This document shows positions 51,192 through 59,734 of a stretch of DNA of 64,000 bases, one piece after another. Positions within the stretch are counted from its first letter, which is position 1. Each line of letters opens with the position of its first letter. The stretch covers positions 30,575-94,574 of the forward strand of contig CAXSFM010000017.1 in the NCBI GenBank assembly GCA_964236735.1. Direction: 5' to 3'. The stretch is from JAIVJG01 sp964236735. GTDB taxonomy: Bacteria > Acidobacteriota > Blastocatellia > Pyrinomonadales > Pyrinomonadaceae. The notes beneath the pieces were generated by a model. That model ran no database searches. It saw nothing but the letters and a program-made list of their open reading frames with translations, and had not been told where the DNA came from. The position numbers were made by a program, and so were the translations under genes.

Positions 51192-53039
51192 TTAGATGCC
51201 GCTCGCAGGCGGCACGGTTGTTGACGGCTGTGCATCAGTTGATGCCGCATCATCATTTGTTATCTCATCGCTCGAAGCATTATCACCAATGAGCGCGCCG
51301 GAGCGAATGCTTGAGAGCGCGACGCCGCCGAGCAGTGGGAGCAGTGCGAAAAGCTCGACGACGTAGCGCGGCTCCGGGTTTTCGAGCGTGGACATAAACG
51401 CGAGTCGCGGCACGATGAGCAAGAGCGTCAGCAGCAGCCAACGCCATGTGCCAAGACGACGCCAGCGCCACAACATCACAGCGCCCGCGACGCCGAGCAA
51501 AGTGTATATCCAGACGAGCGCGGCGAAGAGCGGCAGCCAGTATTGTTGTCGCTCGTCCGTGTCGAGATCGTCGAGCGGGAACAATTCGCCGGAGAAGCGA
51601 TAGTACTGCGTGTGCGTGTCGAACCACAGCGCAGCGGCGCGTTTGACGGGGAGCCAGCAATAATAACGCACGGGCGCGCGACTGATTCGCTCGTCGGCGA
51701 TTTGCGCGAAGCCCGCGTCAATCTCCGGCGTCATCTGGACGGGCTGCGCGGCTGCATCGGCTTCCAGTTGCGCTTGCCCTTCGTCAGTCGCATCGCTCGA
51801 TGAATTATCCGCGCCATTCTTTGACTCGTCCGCGCCGCTCTCGTCCGCTTTGTTGTCTGTCTGATCCTCTTGCTTGTCTGTCTCGTCCGCTTCGTCCGTG
51901 TTATCGGCGCTGTCGCCGTTGTCAGCATTATCCCCATCGGACTCGCCCGGTTTTTCTTCGCCGGCTTGGTCGTCCGAAGCATCGGGCGGCGGATGATTGT
52001 ATGCGTTGAGCAGGGCGGCGACGCGCTCGCGCTCGTCCGGCGTGTCGAACGCCTTGTCTGGAACTTGCTCGATCTTGATCGGCTTGTCGTCGAGCGTCCA
52101 GAGCAGCGGCTCGATGTCGCGCTCGTCGTCAATCCACGTCCGCACCCAGCGAAAGTATCCGCGCGCGACGAACTCGTCCGGCATGTTGGCATAGACCGGC
52201 GCGAGCGGCTGGAAGAGATGAAAGACGCGCTCGTTCCTCAGTGTCCAAGGCACAAGAAACGAGGCAGTCACCAACGTCAAGACCGCGCCGCACGCCAACG
52301 TGTTCAAGACGCGACGCATGAACAAACGAGCGCGCGATTGCTGCTGCTGCCGCAGCACTTCCCCGTCGCTGACATCGCGGCTCATGGCATCACTGTTGCT
52401 GCCGTCGCGCGCCCCGCAAAGTCGCACGATGACGAGCGTCAACCCGACGCCCGCCACGAAGAGTCCACCGTCGGGTCTGACAATCGTCAACGCGCCGCCG
52501 CACAAACCGGCGCACGCCCACCAGAGCAGTTGCGCCCACCAACTCTCTGCCTTGAGCGCGAGCGTCGCGAGCAGCACAAGGGCGAGGACGAGAAAAGTGG
52601 TCAGCGTCTCCGTCAAAATCGTCGCCGTATAAATCGCGACGAACGGGCAGACGGCGATGAGCGCGAGCGCGAGCGCGGCGGCGTGCCACTTGCGCGCCGC
52701 GAGCGGTTGCCAGATAAAAGCCAGACACGCGATGAGCGCGCACGAGGCCGCGTCGAGCAGAGCTTGCACGAGTCGCACCGCTTCGTTGTTGCCGTGCCCG
52801 AAGATGAGGTAGATGAAAGCGATGAACAGCGGATAGCCGGGAAGCCGTATGAACGTCGGATCGTAGGGCGGCGCGGCGGCCAGCGAGTAGGTCTGCTGCT
52901 CAATCACGTTGCGCGCGAGTTGTGCATAGACGATGCCGTCGTTCGGCTCGTCGTTGGCGAGGAAGTGCGCGACAGAGAGACGCAACGTCAGGGCCAGCGC
53001 GAAGAGTAGCAACAGGATGATCCAACGCTTTTTGCCCAT
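51192..53039 (-). CDS. GT-C/GT39-like membrane glycosyltransferase with acidic insert
   Basis: A 615-residue polytopic membrane protein. The opening LRLSVAHFLANDEPNDGIVY with an acidic pair after helix 1, followed by RLPGYPLFIAFIYLIFG, is typical of the lipid-phosphate-sugar dependent GT39/PMT superfamily. About 10 helices are visible. Residues ~354-430 are a low-complexity Asp/Asn/Glu/Ser/Thr insert (DNADNGDSADNTDEADETDK) in an extracytoplasmic loop. ATG at 53039 lies 26 bp after the CHAT gene stop, making it the last gene of a four-gene operon. The acceptor is unknown. Surface glycan or protein glycosylation is inferred. Confidence 0.75.
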   Translation of the reverse strand: MGKKRWIILLLLFALALTLRLSVAHFLANDEPNDGIVYAQLARNVIEQQTYSLAAAPPYDPTFIRLPGYPLFIAFIYLIFGHGNNEAVRLVQALLDAASCALIACLAFIWQPLAARKWHAAALALALIAVCPFVAIYTATILTETLTTFLVLALVLLATLALKAESWWAQLLWWACAGLCGGALTIVRPDGGLFVAGVGLTLVIVRLCGARDGSNSDAMSRDVSDGEVLRQQQQSRARLFMRRVLNTLACGAVLTLVTASFLVPWTLRNERVFHLFQPLAPVYANMPDEFVARGYFRWVRTWIDDERDIEPLLWTLDDKPIKIEQVPDKAFDTPDERERVAALLNAYNHPPPDASDDQAGEEKPGESDGDNADNGDSADNTDEADETDKQEDQTDNKADESGADESKNGADNSSSDATDEGQAQLEADAAAQPVQMTPEIDAGFAQIADERISRAPVRYYCWLPVKRAAALWFDTHTQYYRFSGELFPLDDLDTDERQQYWLPLFAALVWIYTLLGVAGAVMLWRWRRLGTWRWLLLTLLLIVPRLAFMSTLENPEPRYVVELFALLPLLGGVALSSIRSGALIGDNASSDEITNDDAASTDAQPSTTVPPASGI

Positions 53040-53065
53040 AACGCAAAAGTTTTCGCCCCCGACTA

Positions 53066-56000
53066 CTACTTCCCTTCCAGATTGCGCCAATCTCCGACGG
53101 GGATGAAGCTCGCCCAGAAGTATGGATGCGCGCGATCCTTGCTTCGCAGCATTTTCAACTGCACCTGTCGCAGAGCCTCCGTCCGTCCCTCGCCGGCCTT
53201 GAGCCTTTGGTAATACTCCGACATCAATTCGCCGGTCGCTTCATCCGAGACAGGCCACAAAGTCATCAACTCGCTTTCGGCTCCGGCCAGCACGAGCGCG
53301 CGACGCAATCCATAGACGCCTTCGCCGTTTTTCACTTCACCGACGCCCGTCTGGCAGGCCGAGAGCACGACGAGCTTCGTGCCCCAGAGGTCTAAGCCCG
53401 CCGCCTCCAGAGCCGTCAGCATTCCGTCTTCGCCGCCGCCGCCGTTCAGTTTGTTGCCTCCCGCCAGCACGAGAAAACTACGCAGCAGCGGATTCTCGCC
53501 GCCGACTGCTCTGGCGGCTGTCGCGCCCGTCAAGCCATTGCTGCTTTTCGCGCCGAGACCGAGTGGACTATCGCCTGCCGGCGCGTCGGGCTGGTCTGGC
53601 AGAAAGCGTCCGTGCGTCGCGATGTGCAGAATGCGCGGCGCGCTGACGTGTTTGAGCGCGGACTCCGTCGCCGCCGCGCCCATCAACGGCTTGACGCCCG
53701 GAAAGAGCGCGGCGATGGCCTGCGCTTCTTTCGCCGTGCCGACGAGCGGCAGGAACTTTCCTGTCGTCAGGTCAACCGAGCGACGTGCGAGAGCAGGGTC
53801 GGATGTTTGACTCGGACTCTCCGCGCGGCCAATCGCGCCGTTACGATTCGGCGCGGTCGAGTTTTTCGTTTGACTCGCGCTCGCGTCGAAATCGAAAAGC
53901 GGATTGGCGAACACGACCATCCCCTCTCTCGGCTGCGCCTGTGTTGCGAGCCGCAGCAAATCTCTGCCGCTCGTCAGATAGCTGATCGAGTAAGTCTCAA
54001 CCAGATAACGGTCGCGCTCATCCACGAGCGCGTCGAAGGGCACGAGATTGAGCGCGCCATCGGGCGAGATGAGGAGTTGCCGCACCGCAGACGTGCCCAG
54101 AAGCTTTCTGATGGGCTGCATGACGAGTTCATCGAGCGCGCGCCCGGACTGTCTGGCGTCCGCGCTTTCCGGGTCGAAGAGTGCGACGCGCAGTCGCCCG
54201 ACGACGCGATTGATAGGCGCGACTTCTCCGAGATCAACGAATAATGGTGCGCCCTCGCGCCGCAGCACGTAAGCCGCATAGCGACGTTTGCCCCATATCT
54301 CAAATCCTTTGCCTTTCGGATTATCAAATGGCAGGTAAGTGGTGAGTTCGATCAATGCGGCATCTGCCGGGATGGCCTTCTGCACGCGCTCGATGGTGGC
54401 CGGTTGAGTCTCGACGCGAAACTCCGCGCTCCTCGCGCTCACCTGCGCTTCCAGACGCGCGGCGTCGGCTTCGAGTCGCGCGACTTCAGACAGATGTTGC
54501 GCCGGATCACTCGCGCCCGCGCCTTTCAGCACCGCAGCAGAGAGTTGCGCGCGCGCGTCCGAGAGTTGATCAAGGAGCGCGCGGTCTTGCGGATCGAGGC
54601 GTCGGCGCAACGCGGTGATCTGGTCGGTCATGGCGTCGAGCGCGCGCCCCTTGCGGCGGAGAATGTTGGTCAGCGCGAGATGGAGCGCCGCGATGTTGTG
54701 CGGAGCCAGCATCAGATGTAAGGAAATGGAGCTATCGGTTTCGCCGGCGAGTTTCTTGATGTAAAGCTGCTTCTGATTCTCTGACCCGCTGTTGAGGACG
54801 AGATCGAGATTGTATTCTCTGATCTCACTGGCGCGCGTCATCAAGCTAATGGCTTGCTCCAAATCGCCCTTCAGCATGTACAGGCCAGTGAGATTGTACA
54901 GCGCTGCTGCCACATCGAAATGCTTCGCGCCTAACACCTTCTCACGAATCGCCAGCGAGCGCAGTAACATCGGCTCGGCCTTCTCGTATTCGCCTGTCAA
55001 GACATATAGCTCGCCGAGATTATTGAGCGCCGTGGCGATGCGCGGGTCGTCGGCTGCCAGCCGCTTCTCCAAAATCTCCAGCGCGCGCCTGTCAAACTGT
55101 TCGGCCTGACTGTAATCACCCTTCGCTTGACGTAACCCTCCGAGTTGATATAGCCCGCCGAGATTACCCAGCACATCGGCGACGGCAATATCGTCAGGGT
55201 CAAGCTCCTTCTCGTGAATCGCCAGCGCGCGTTGATACAGCGACTCCGCATGAGCGTAGTCGTCGCGCGCGGCGTCGCCTCTCTCCTGATACAACGAAGC
55301 GAGATTGTTCAGCAGCGTAGCGACAAAAAATTGGTTGTCTGTCTTTTCCTCGAGCTTCAGAGCGCGCAGGTATAACGGCTCAGCCTGCGCGTAATCATTC
55401 TTCTCATAATATAAAGTGGCGAGATTGTTGAGCACGCCGGAGATATAAGGATCGTCAGCTCTCAGAACTTTATCGTAAATCGTGAGCGCGCGCCGGAACA
55501 ACTGCTCGGCGCGCGGATAATCACCCTCGGCCTGATATATCGAGGCGAGATTAGACAGCACGTCGGCCACAGCGGGATGATTATCTCCGAGCGCGTTCTG
55601 GCGAGTCGCGAGCGCGCGTTGAAAGAGCGGCTCGGCGCGCGCGTTCTCGCCCTTCGATTGATACGCCACCGCGAGCTTGTTCTGCAATGCAGCCACATCC
55701 AGATGGTCAGAGCCGAGCGCCTTTTCGCGAATCGCCAGCGCGCGTTGCAATAATTCCACGACATGCGCGTAATCGCTCTGCGCCCTGTACGCATCGGCCA
55801 GATCGTCCAGCGCCTCTGCGACGTAGAGATGTTCTTTTCCGAGTTTCTTCTCGATAATCGCCAGCGCGCGCTCGATGATCGGTCGGGCGCGCGCATAGTC
55901 GCGCTTCGCTTGATACAGCATTGCGAGTTTTTTCAACGCTGCGAAAACGAGCGGATCATCAGCCGCAAGAGATTTGTCTCGAATCGCCAGAGCGCGCACT

Positions 56001-56251
56001 GCCAGAGTGATGGCATCATCAACTCGCCCCTGATTTTTAAGATCGTCGGACTGTTGAATTAACCTCGCGGCTTCGGCCAAATCTTCTTCCGATGTTGGCT
56101 GCTGATTGCTCTGACCAGTCGCCTGAGCCGGCGTCGGCGTTTGCGCGTTTGACTGTGTTGCGGCGAGCGCGCTTTCATGCAGCACGCAGAGTAGAAAAAG
56201 AGTTGAGGCTAAGGCGATGAGCAGCGGACGAGCGGCGCGGCGTTTGGGCAT
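53066..56251 (-). CDS. Exported TPR-CHAT caspase-like protein
   Basis: A 1061-residue protein with an N-terminal signal peptide (LLIALASTLFLLCVLHESAL, cleavage near residue 30). About ten TPR repeats follow (about 45-470), each of the form ERALAIxEKxLGxxHxxVAxxL. A linker and coiled-coil region (560-640) lead to a C-terminal CHAT domain (about 690-1055). The caspase-like dyad is intact: H880 in LHIATHGRF and C966 in LSACQTGVG. GAESELMTLWPVSDEAT is also conserved. CHAT domains are clan CD peptidases, and TPRs bind partners. ATG at 56251 has GCAGGAGTT upstream; starts at 56284 or 56296 would overlap the CHASE2 gene. It lies third in a four-gene operon. Confidence 0.9.
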   Translation of the reverse strand: MPKRRAARPLLIALASTLFLLCVLHESALAATQSNAQTPTPAQATGQSNQQPTSEEDLAEAARLIQQSDDLKNQGRVDDAITLAVRALAIRDKSLAADDPLVFAALKKLAMLYQAKRDYARARPIIERALAIIEKKLGKEHLYVAEALDDLADAYRAQSDYAHVVELLQRALAIREKALGSDHLDVAALQNKLAVAYQSKGENARAEPLFQRALATRQNALGDNHPAVADVLSNLASIYQAEGDYPRAEQLFRRALTIYDKVLRADDPYISGVLNNLATLYYEKNDYAQAEPLYLRALKLEEKTDNQFFVATLLNNLASLYQERGDAARDDYAHAESLYQRALAIHEKELDPDDIAVADVLGNLGGLYQLGGLRQAKGDYSQAEQFDRRALEILEKRLAADDPRIATALNNLGELYVLTGEYEKAEPMLLRSLAIREKVLGAKHFDVAAALYNLTGLYMLKGDLEQAISLMTRASEIREYNLDLVLNSGSENQKQLYIKKLAGETDSSISLHLMLAPHNIAALHLALTNILRRKGRALDAMTDQITALRRRLDPQDRALLDQLSDARAQLSAAVLKGAGASDPAQHLSEVARLEADAARLEAQVSARSAEFRVETQPATIERVQKAIPADAALIELTTYLPFDNPKGKGFEIWGKRRYAAYVLRREGAPLFVDLGEVAPINRVVGRLRVALFDPESADARQSGRALDELVMQPIRKLLGTSAVRQLLISPDGALNLVPFDALVDERDRYLVETYSISYLTSGRDLLRLATQAQPREGMVVFANPLFDFDASASQTKNSTAPNRNGAIGRAESPSQTSDPALARRSVDLTTGKFLPLVGTAKEAQAIAALFPGVKPLMGAAATESALKHVSAPRILHIATHGRFLPDQPDAPAGDSPLGLGAKSSNGLTGATAARAVGGENPLLRSFLVLAGGNKLNGGGGEDGMLTALEAAGLDLWGTKLVVLSACQTGVGEVKNGEGVYGLRRALVLAGAESELMTLWPVSDEATGELMSEYYQRLKAGEGRTEALRQVQLKMLRSKDRAHPYFWASFIPVGDWRNLEGK

Positions 56252-56273
56252 CTGTGAACTCCTGCGACTTTCG

Positions 56274-57494
56274 TCAATGAGCATCGTGCGATTCACCGCC
56301 GGATATTCCCGAAAGTTTTTTGACCAGCTCGACGCGATACTCGACCGCGAACTCGTAGATGAGCACGCAGATGAGCACGGGGATGAAGAACGTCGCGCGC
56401 GACATCGAGCCGAACGCGAGATAACTGCACACCACTGCGATGACGACGACGGACAAGAGGTTCAGCAAAGTCGCCTTCACAAAACCGAGCGTATGGAAGG
56501 TGTGGAATAAAAGGATGACCAGCACGCCCTCGAAAATTTCCAGCAGCACGAGCGCGGCGCGATTGGGAGCCTTGTCGCCGCCGCCGTCTAACTCGGTTTC
56601 AATGACCTGCGCGACCACTCGCACGCCGTCCATCCGTCCGAGCGGCGTCAGATGCCGGTCGGCGTCACCGTAGCTTCCGCCGAGCAGGGCGATTTTATCT
56701 TTTAACAAATTGTCTTCAGGCAAGCCCGCACCTTTTGAAAGCTCGATGAGCCTCGAAGCCGTCAGGTTGATGCGATGCGAGCCTTCGGCGTCGCCCGCAT
56801 AACGGATAAAATATTTATCTGTGGAAGCCTTCAGCGCGGACGTTTTGGCCGAAGCGAGTTTGCTGACAATAGCCCACGGAAACGAAGGCAGCAGACTGCC
56901 GTCCTCCGTCTTAACGAGACGACGGTAACGTCGCGTCAAGCCGTCTTCCGCATCGTCGAACAACAGGGACAATCCCGAATTATCATTGAGCCGCGCGTCT
57001 CTCCCGCCGAGCACGTCTATCGCTTCAGGCGGCTCGTCCTCGAACTCCGGGAGTTTGAGCGTGTCTCGCTCCCAGATCACCGGCGGCCACTTGTCACTTA
57101 TTTGTATCTCCTTAAATTGCTCCGCCGAAGTGCTGATGTCCACGCCGATGACTTTTGGATGCCCGCGCGCGATGAGGTCTATCAGCATCCGCAGCTTCGC
57201 GGCGTCGAGCGGACTTTTGCTTCCGAAAATTTCTTTGTAGTCTTCGTCCGTGATGTCAACAATCGCCACGTCGCCCGGCGCGTGCGGCGCGCTCAGACGC
57301 ATCCCTGTGTCTGAGACGAACGTCTGCAATTTGTGGAGGACGCCGAGGCGGCTAAAGAGCATCACGAGCAGAAATGTGACGAAGACGGCGGGCAGAATCC
57401 TGAGCAGGCGTCTCCACCATGCGACCTTCGGACTGTCATCCGCGTCCTCCGTTTTGATTCTTGGACGGCTCGACTTTTTCCTTTTCTTCAACAT
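56274..57494 (-). CDS. CHASE2-domain membrane sensor without an output domain
   Basis: A 406-residue inner-membrane protein. The basic N-tail and one helix (RILPAVFVTFLLVMLFSRLG, about 32-50) precede an extracytoplasmic CHASE2 domain (about 55-310: GDVAIVDITDEDYKEIFG, IDLIARGHPKVIGVDIST, DGVRVVAQVIETELDG). Three helices at about 318-390 follow. Only ~20 residues (VELVKKLSGISGGESHDAH) remain after the last helix, so no kinase, cyclase or other cytoplasmic effector is attached. It lies 22 bp upstream of the TPR-CHAT gene and 15 bp downstream of a secreted-protein gene. I infer that it passes its signal to the CHAT protein. Confidence 0.88.
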   Translation of the reverse strand: MLKKRKKSSRPRIKTEDADDSPKVAWWRRLLRILPAVFVTFLLVMLFSRLGVLHKLQTFVSDTGMRLSAPHAPGDVAIVDITDEDYKEIFGSKSPLDAAKLRMLIDLIARGHPKVIGVDISTSAEQFKEIQISDKWPPVIWERDTLKLPEFEDEPPEAIDVLGGRDARLNDNSGLSLLFDDAEDGLTRRYRRLVKTEDGSLLPSFPWAIVSKLASAKTSALKASTDKYFIRYAGDAEGSHRINLTASRLIELSKGAGLPEDNLLKDKIALLGGSYGDADRHLTPLGRMDGVRVVAQVIETELDGGGDKAPNRAALVLLEIFEGVLVILLFHTFHTLGFVKATLLNLLSVVVIAVVCSYLAFGSMSRATFFIPVLICVLIYEFAVEYRVELVKKLSGISGGESHDAH

Positions 57495-57509
57495 GCTGCC
57501 GGTGCGCTT

Positions 57510-58376
57510 CTACCCTGCGGGCTTGGCTGTTGTCGTTGTTGTCGCCAGATGATCGAGTTGAGCGCGCAGGAAACCACGCACGCCTTCCGGCGGAACATCC
57601 GCTCCCCATTTACGAGTCAACGCGACGGCCTCTTGAAACGCGGCGGCCATCTTGGCGTATTCCTCCGGCTTGCTGGCGAGCACCCACGCGCTCGCGCCCG
57701 CCGGTAAATAATCGTCGCCGTCGCGGTCTAGTAAAGCTATCTCATACAATCCCGGCTGAAGACCGGACACTGAAACCGTCGCCGGCTGAGACCCCTTCCA
57801 ATCCAACGTGAGAGGCGCGCTCCACTTTCCGCCCGTAGGCTTTCCGGTGCGCGGAATCGCACGCAGGCGCAGGTAGTACGTGCCTTTGCCCTTCGACTCG
57901 AAGAGAGGACTGAGGTCGAGCGCGCCGTCCTTTAATTGCACGACGCCATCGGCCAAGTCCCCGCCTCTCTGCTTGGTGCTGGCATAACGGTCAGGCTCGC
58001 CGACCATCAGATTCATCAAAGAAGAAACGAAGACGTGCAAAGTTGAAGGCTCCGGCGCGACGGCGCGCGGAAGTTTGATCGGATGACTGCACTCGTCGGA
58101 ATTGCGACAAAATCGCCGCGCCAGAGGGTCGCCGTTGAGTTTGACGATGACGATGTAATCGTTCTCCGTCGGCGACTGAATTGAAACGACGCTGCCTGCC
58201 GTGAGCGCGCTTCCGTCGGCGAGCGGCGCGCCGCCATTGAGGAGCCATGTGCCCTCCCTGTGCGCCACGTATCCGATCTGTTGCTGTGCGGACACGGATG
58301 CAGGCGACAAAGCGATGATGAGAAGGAAGCACAGCGCCATCAAACTTCGCGATGTGAAAGCGACAAACTTATTCAT
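57510..58376 (-). CDS. Secreted protein heading the CHASE2-CHAT operon
   Basis: A 288-residue exported protein. A signal peptide (MALCFLLIIALSPASVSAQQ) leads to a beta-rich N-terminal domain (about 32-80: VAHREGTWLLNGGAPLADGS, LTAGSVVSIQSPTENDYIVI). This resembles a FecR-type surface domain because of its 'G-x-L-x-x-G' pattern. A second domain (about 140-250) with YYLRLRAIPRTGKPTGGKWS and LQPGLYEIALLDRDGDDYLP looks like an Ig/FnIII fold. ATG at 58376 follows GAGAGGT. It lies 15 bp upstream of the CHASE2 gene. It may present or sense the operon's ligand. Family assignment is uncertain. Confidence 0.68.
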   Translation of the reverse strand: MNKFVAFTSRSLMALCFLLIIALSPASVSAQQQIGYVAHREGTWLLNGGAPLADGSALTAGSVVSIQSPTENDYIVIVKLNGDPLARRFCRNSDECSHPIKLPRAVAPEPSTLHVFVSSLMNLMVGEPDRYASTKQRGGDLADGVVQLKDGALDLSPLFESKGKGTYYLRLRAIPRTGKPTGGKWSAPLTLDWKGSQPATVSVSGLQPGLYEIALLDRDGDDYLPAGASAWVLASKPEEYAKMAAAFQEAVALTRKWGADVPPEGVRGFLRAQLDHLATTTTTAKPAG

Positions 58377-58558
58377 CGAATGTACCTCTCGGAAACTGTC
58401 TGAAAATCACCGTCGCCCCTGATGTGGCGGATAAGTTTCGAGTGTGCCTGAACACGGTTAAAGCCAGCGCGAGCAGACGAAGCGGCAGAAGCGCGAGGCG
58501 ACTGTTTCATGTTGTGTCTATAACACGAAGCGCCGGAGAGATGGAAGCAGTCGCGTAG

Positions 58559-58592
58559 GAGCCGCTCACGCTATAACGTGCGCGAGCGGCTC
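58559..58592 (-). terminator. Hairpin after the esterase gene
   Basis: The arms GAGCCGCTC (58559-58567) and GAGCGGCTC (58584-58592) pair, with an inner ACG/CGT extension. The stem lies 15 bp past the esterase stop and upstream of the CHASE2-CHAT operon. No T-tract follows, so strength is uncertain. Confidence 0.6.
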
Positions 58593-58607
58593 TGTCGCGA
58601 AGCGAGG

Positions 58608-59705
58608 CTAATTCTTCTTAGCCGCCGGTTGACGGAAGGCACGCTCCGTCATGTCGTTCGGGTCGGTGGACACGACCGACGCATCGCGCCACAGCCAGCG
58701 CATCATCTCCGGCATAATCGCGCCGCCGAACTTCTGCCCGTGCAGATTCATGCCCCAGGTGTAGTTCACGTCGTAGCCCTTCTGCGTGAGAGCCTTGAGC
58801 AGCCGGACGTTCTGTAAGAACCAGTCGCGCTTCTCGTCATAGACGCCGTCGCGGATGCCTCGATTATCGTTGCGGCCATCGCACAGAAAAATTCGGATGG
58901 GTTTCTTTTCGCTCGCCAGCACACGTTCGGGATAGACGTGCCCGCCGCGTATGTTCGTGAAGCTGCCGACGTTGCTCAACACTTTGCGAAACTGGTTGGG
59001 ACGCTCCCACGCGACAGTGAAGGCGGCGATGGCTCCCGAACTAGAGCCGCCGATGCCGTGCTGCTCCGGGTCTTTTGAAATGTTGTACTCCTTATTCAAG
59101 ACCGGCATCAGTTCCTCTGTAATGACGCGCGCGTATTTATCATCGAGCGTGTTGTATTCCGTCGGGCGATTGGTGCTTTTGTCGCCCCAATCCTGCGGGT
59201 TGGGTTCGGGTTGCGCGGGCGTGCGTCCCGGATTGATAAAGACGCCGATCATTACGGGAATCTCGCGGCGATAGATCAAATTGTCCATCACGTTCTGTGC
59301 GCGCATGTCTCCGTTCTCATCTTTGAAGGCCTGCCCGTCCTGAAAAATCATCAGCGACGCCGGAGTTGACTTGTCATATTGTGCCGGGACATAAACCCAG
59401 TAGGTGTGCTGCGTGCCGGGATAAGCCGTGCTGGGGAGCGTGTATGGCCCGCGAATCTCGCCCTTCGGGACGCCTTCCTGCGGCAGAGAGTCGGGGCCGA
59501 GACGGTATTGAGAATTAGGGCTTGGCCCCGGCGGCATCGGCGGCGTTGGTGATGGCTGAGAAGGTGCGCTGCTCGCTTGTTGCCGCGCCGCCGCGCCCGG
59601 TTGTGGCGCAGGCGTTGGCGTCGTCGGAGCTTGCGCGAGCGTCACCGTCGCTGTCAACGTTCCCGCAAACAATAAACTGCTGACGCACCTTGCCGTTTTT
59701 CTCAT
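58608..59705 (-). CDS. Secreted esterase of the enterochelin-esterase/feruloyl-esterase type
   Basis: A 365-residue exported alpha/beta hydrolase. A signal peptide (MRKTARCVSSLLFAGTLTAT) is followed by a Pro/Gln/Ala-rich segment (25-65). The catalytic domain has the oxyanion region LMIFQDGQAFKD, the nucleophile S222 in IGGSSSGAIAA, an acid near LCDGRNDNRG and the base in WGMNLHGQKFGG. Related proteins hydrolyse siderophore or carbohydrate esters, and the substrate here is unknown. ATG at 59705 has GGAGATG upstream. An IS element begins only 30 bp upstream of the start, so its native promoter may have been lost or replaced. Confidence 0.85.
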   Translation of the reverse strand: MRKTARCVSSLLFAGTLTATVTLAQAPTTPTPAPQPGAAARQQASSAPSQPSPTPPMPPGPSPNSQYRLGPDSLPQEGVPKGEIRGPYTLPSTAYPGTQHTYWVYVPAQYDKSTPASLMIFQDGQAFKDENGDMRAQNVMDNLIYRREIPVMIGVFINPGRTPAQPEPNPQDWGDKSTNRPTEYNTLDDKYARVITEELMPVLNKEYNISKDPEQHGIGGSSSGAIAAFTVAWERPNQFRKVLSNVGSFTNIRGGHVYPERVLASEKKPIRIFLCDGRNDNRGIRDGVYDEKRDWFLQNVRLLKALTQKGYDVNYTWGMNLHGQKFGGAIMPEMMRWLWRDASVVSTDPNDMTERAFRQPAAKKN

Positions 59706-59734
59706 TCGACATCTCCTTGAAGTATGGAACATAT

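Noticed and set aside
51870..53009. 379-codon plus-strand open frame
   Set aside because: It is antisense to the GT39-like gene with a composition dictated by it. No signal or domain is seen.
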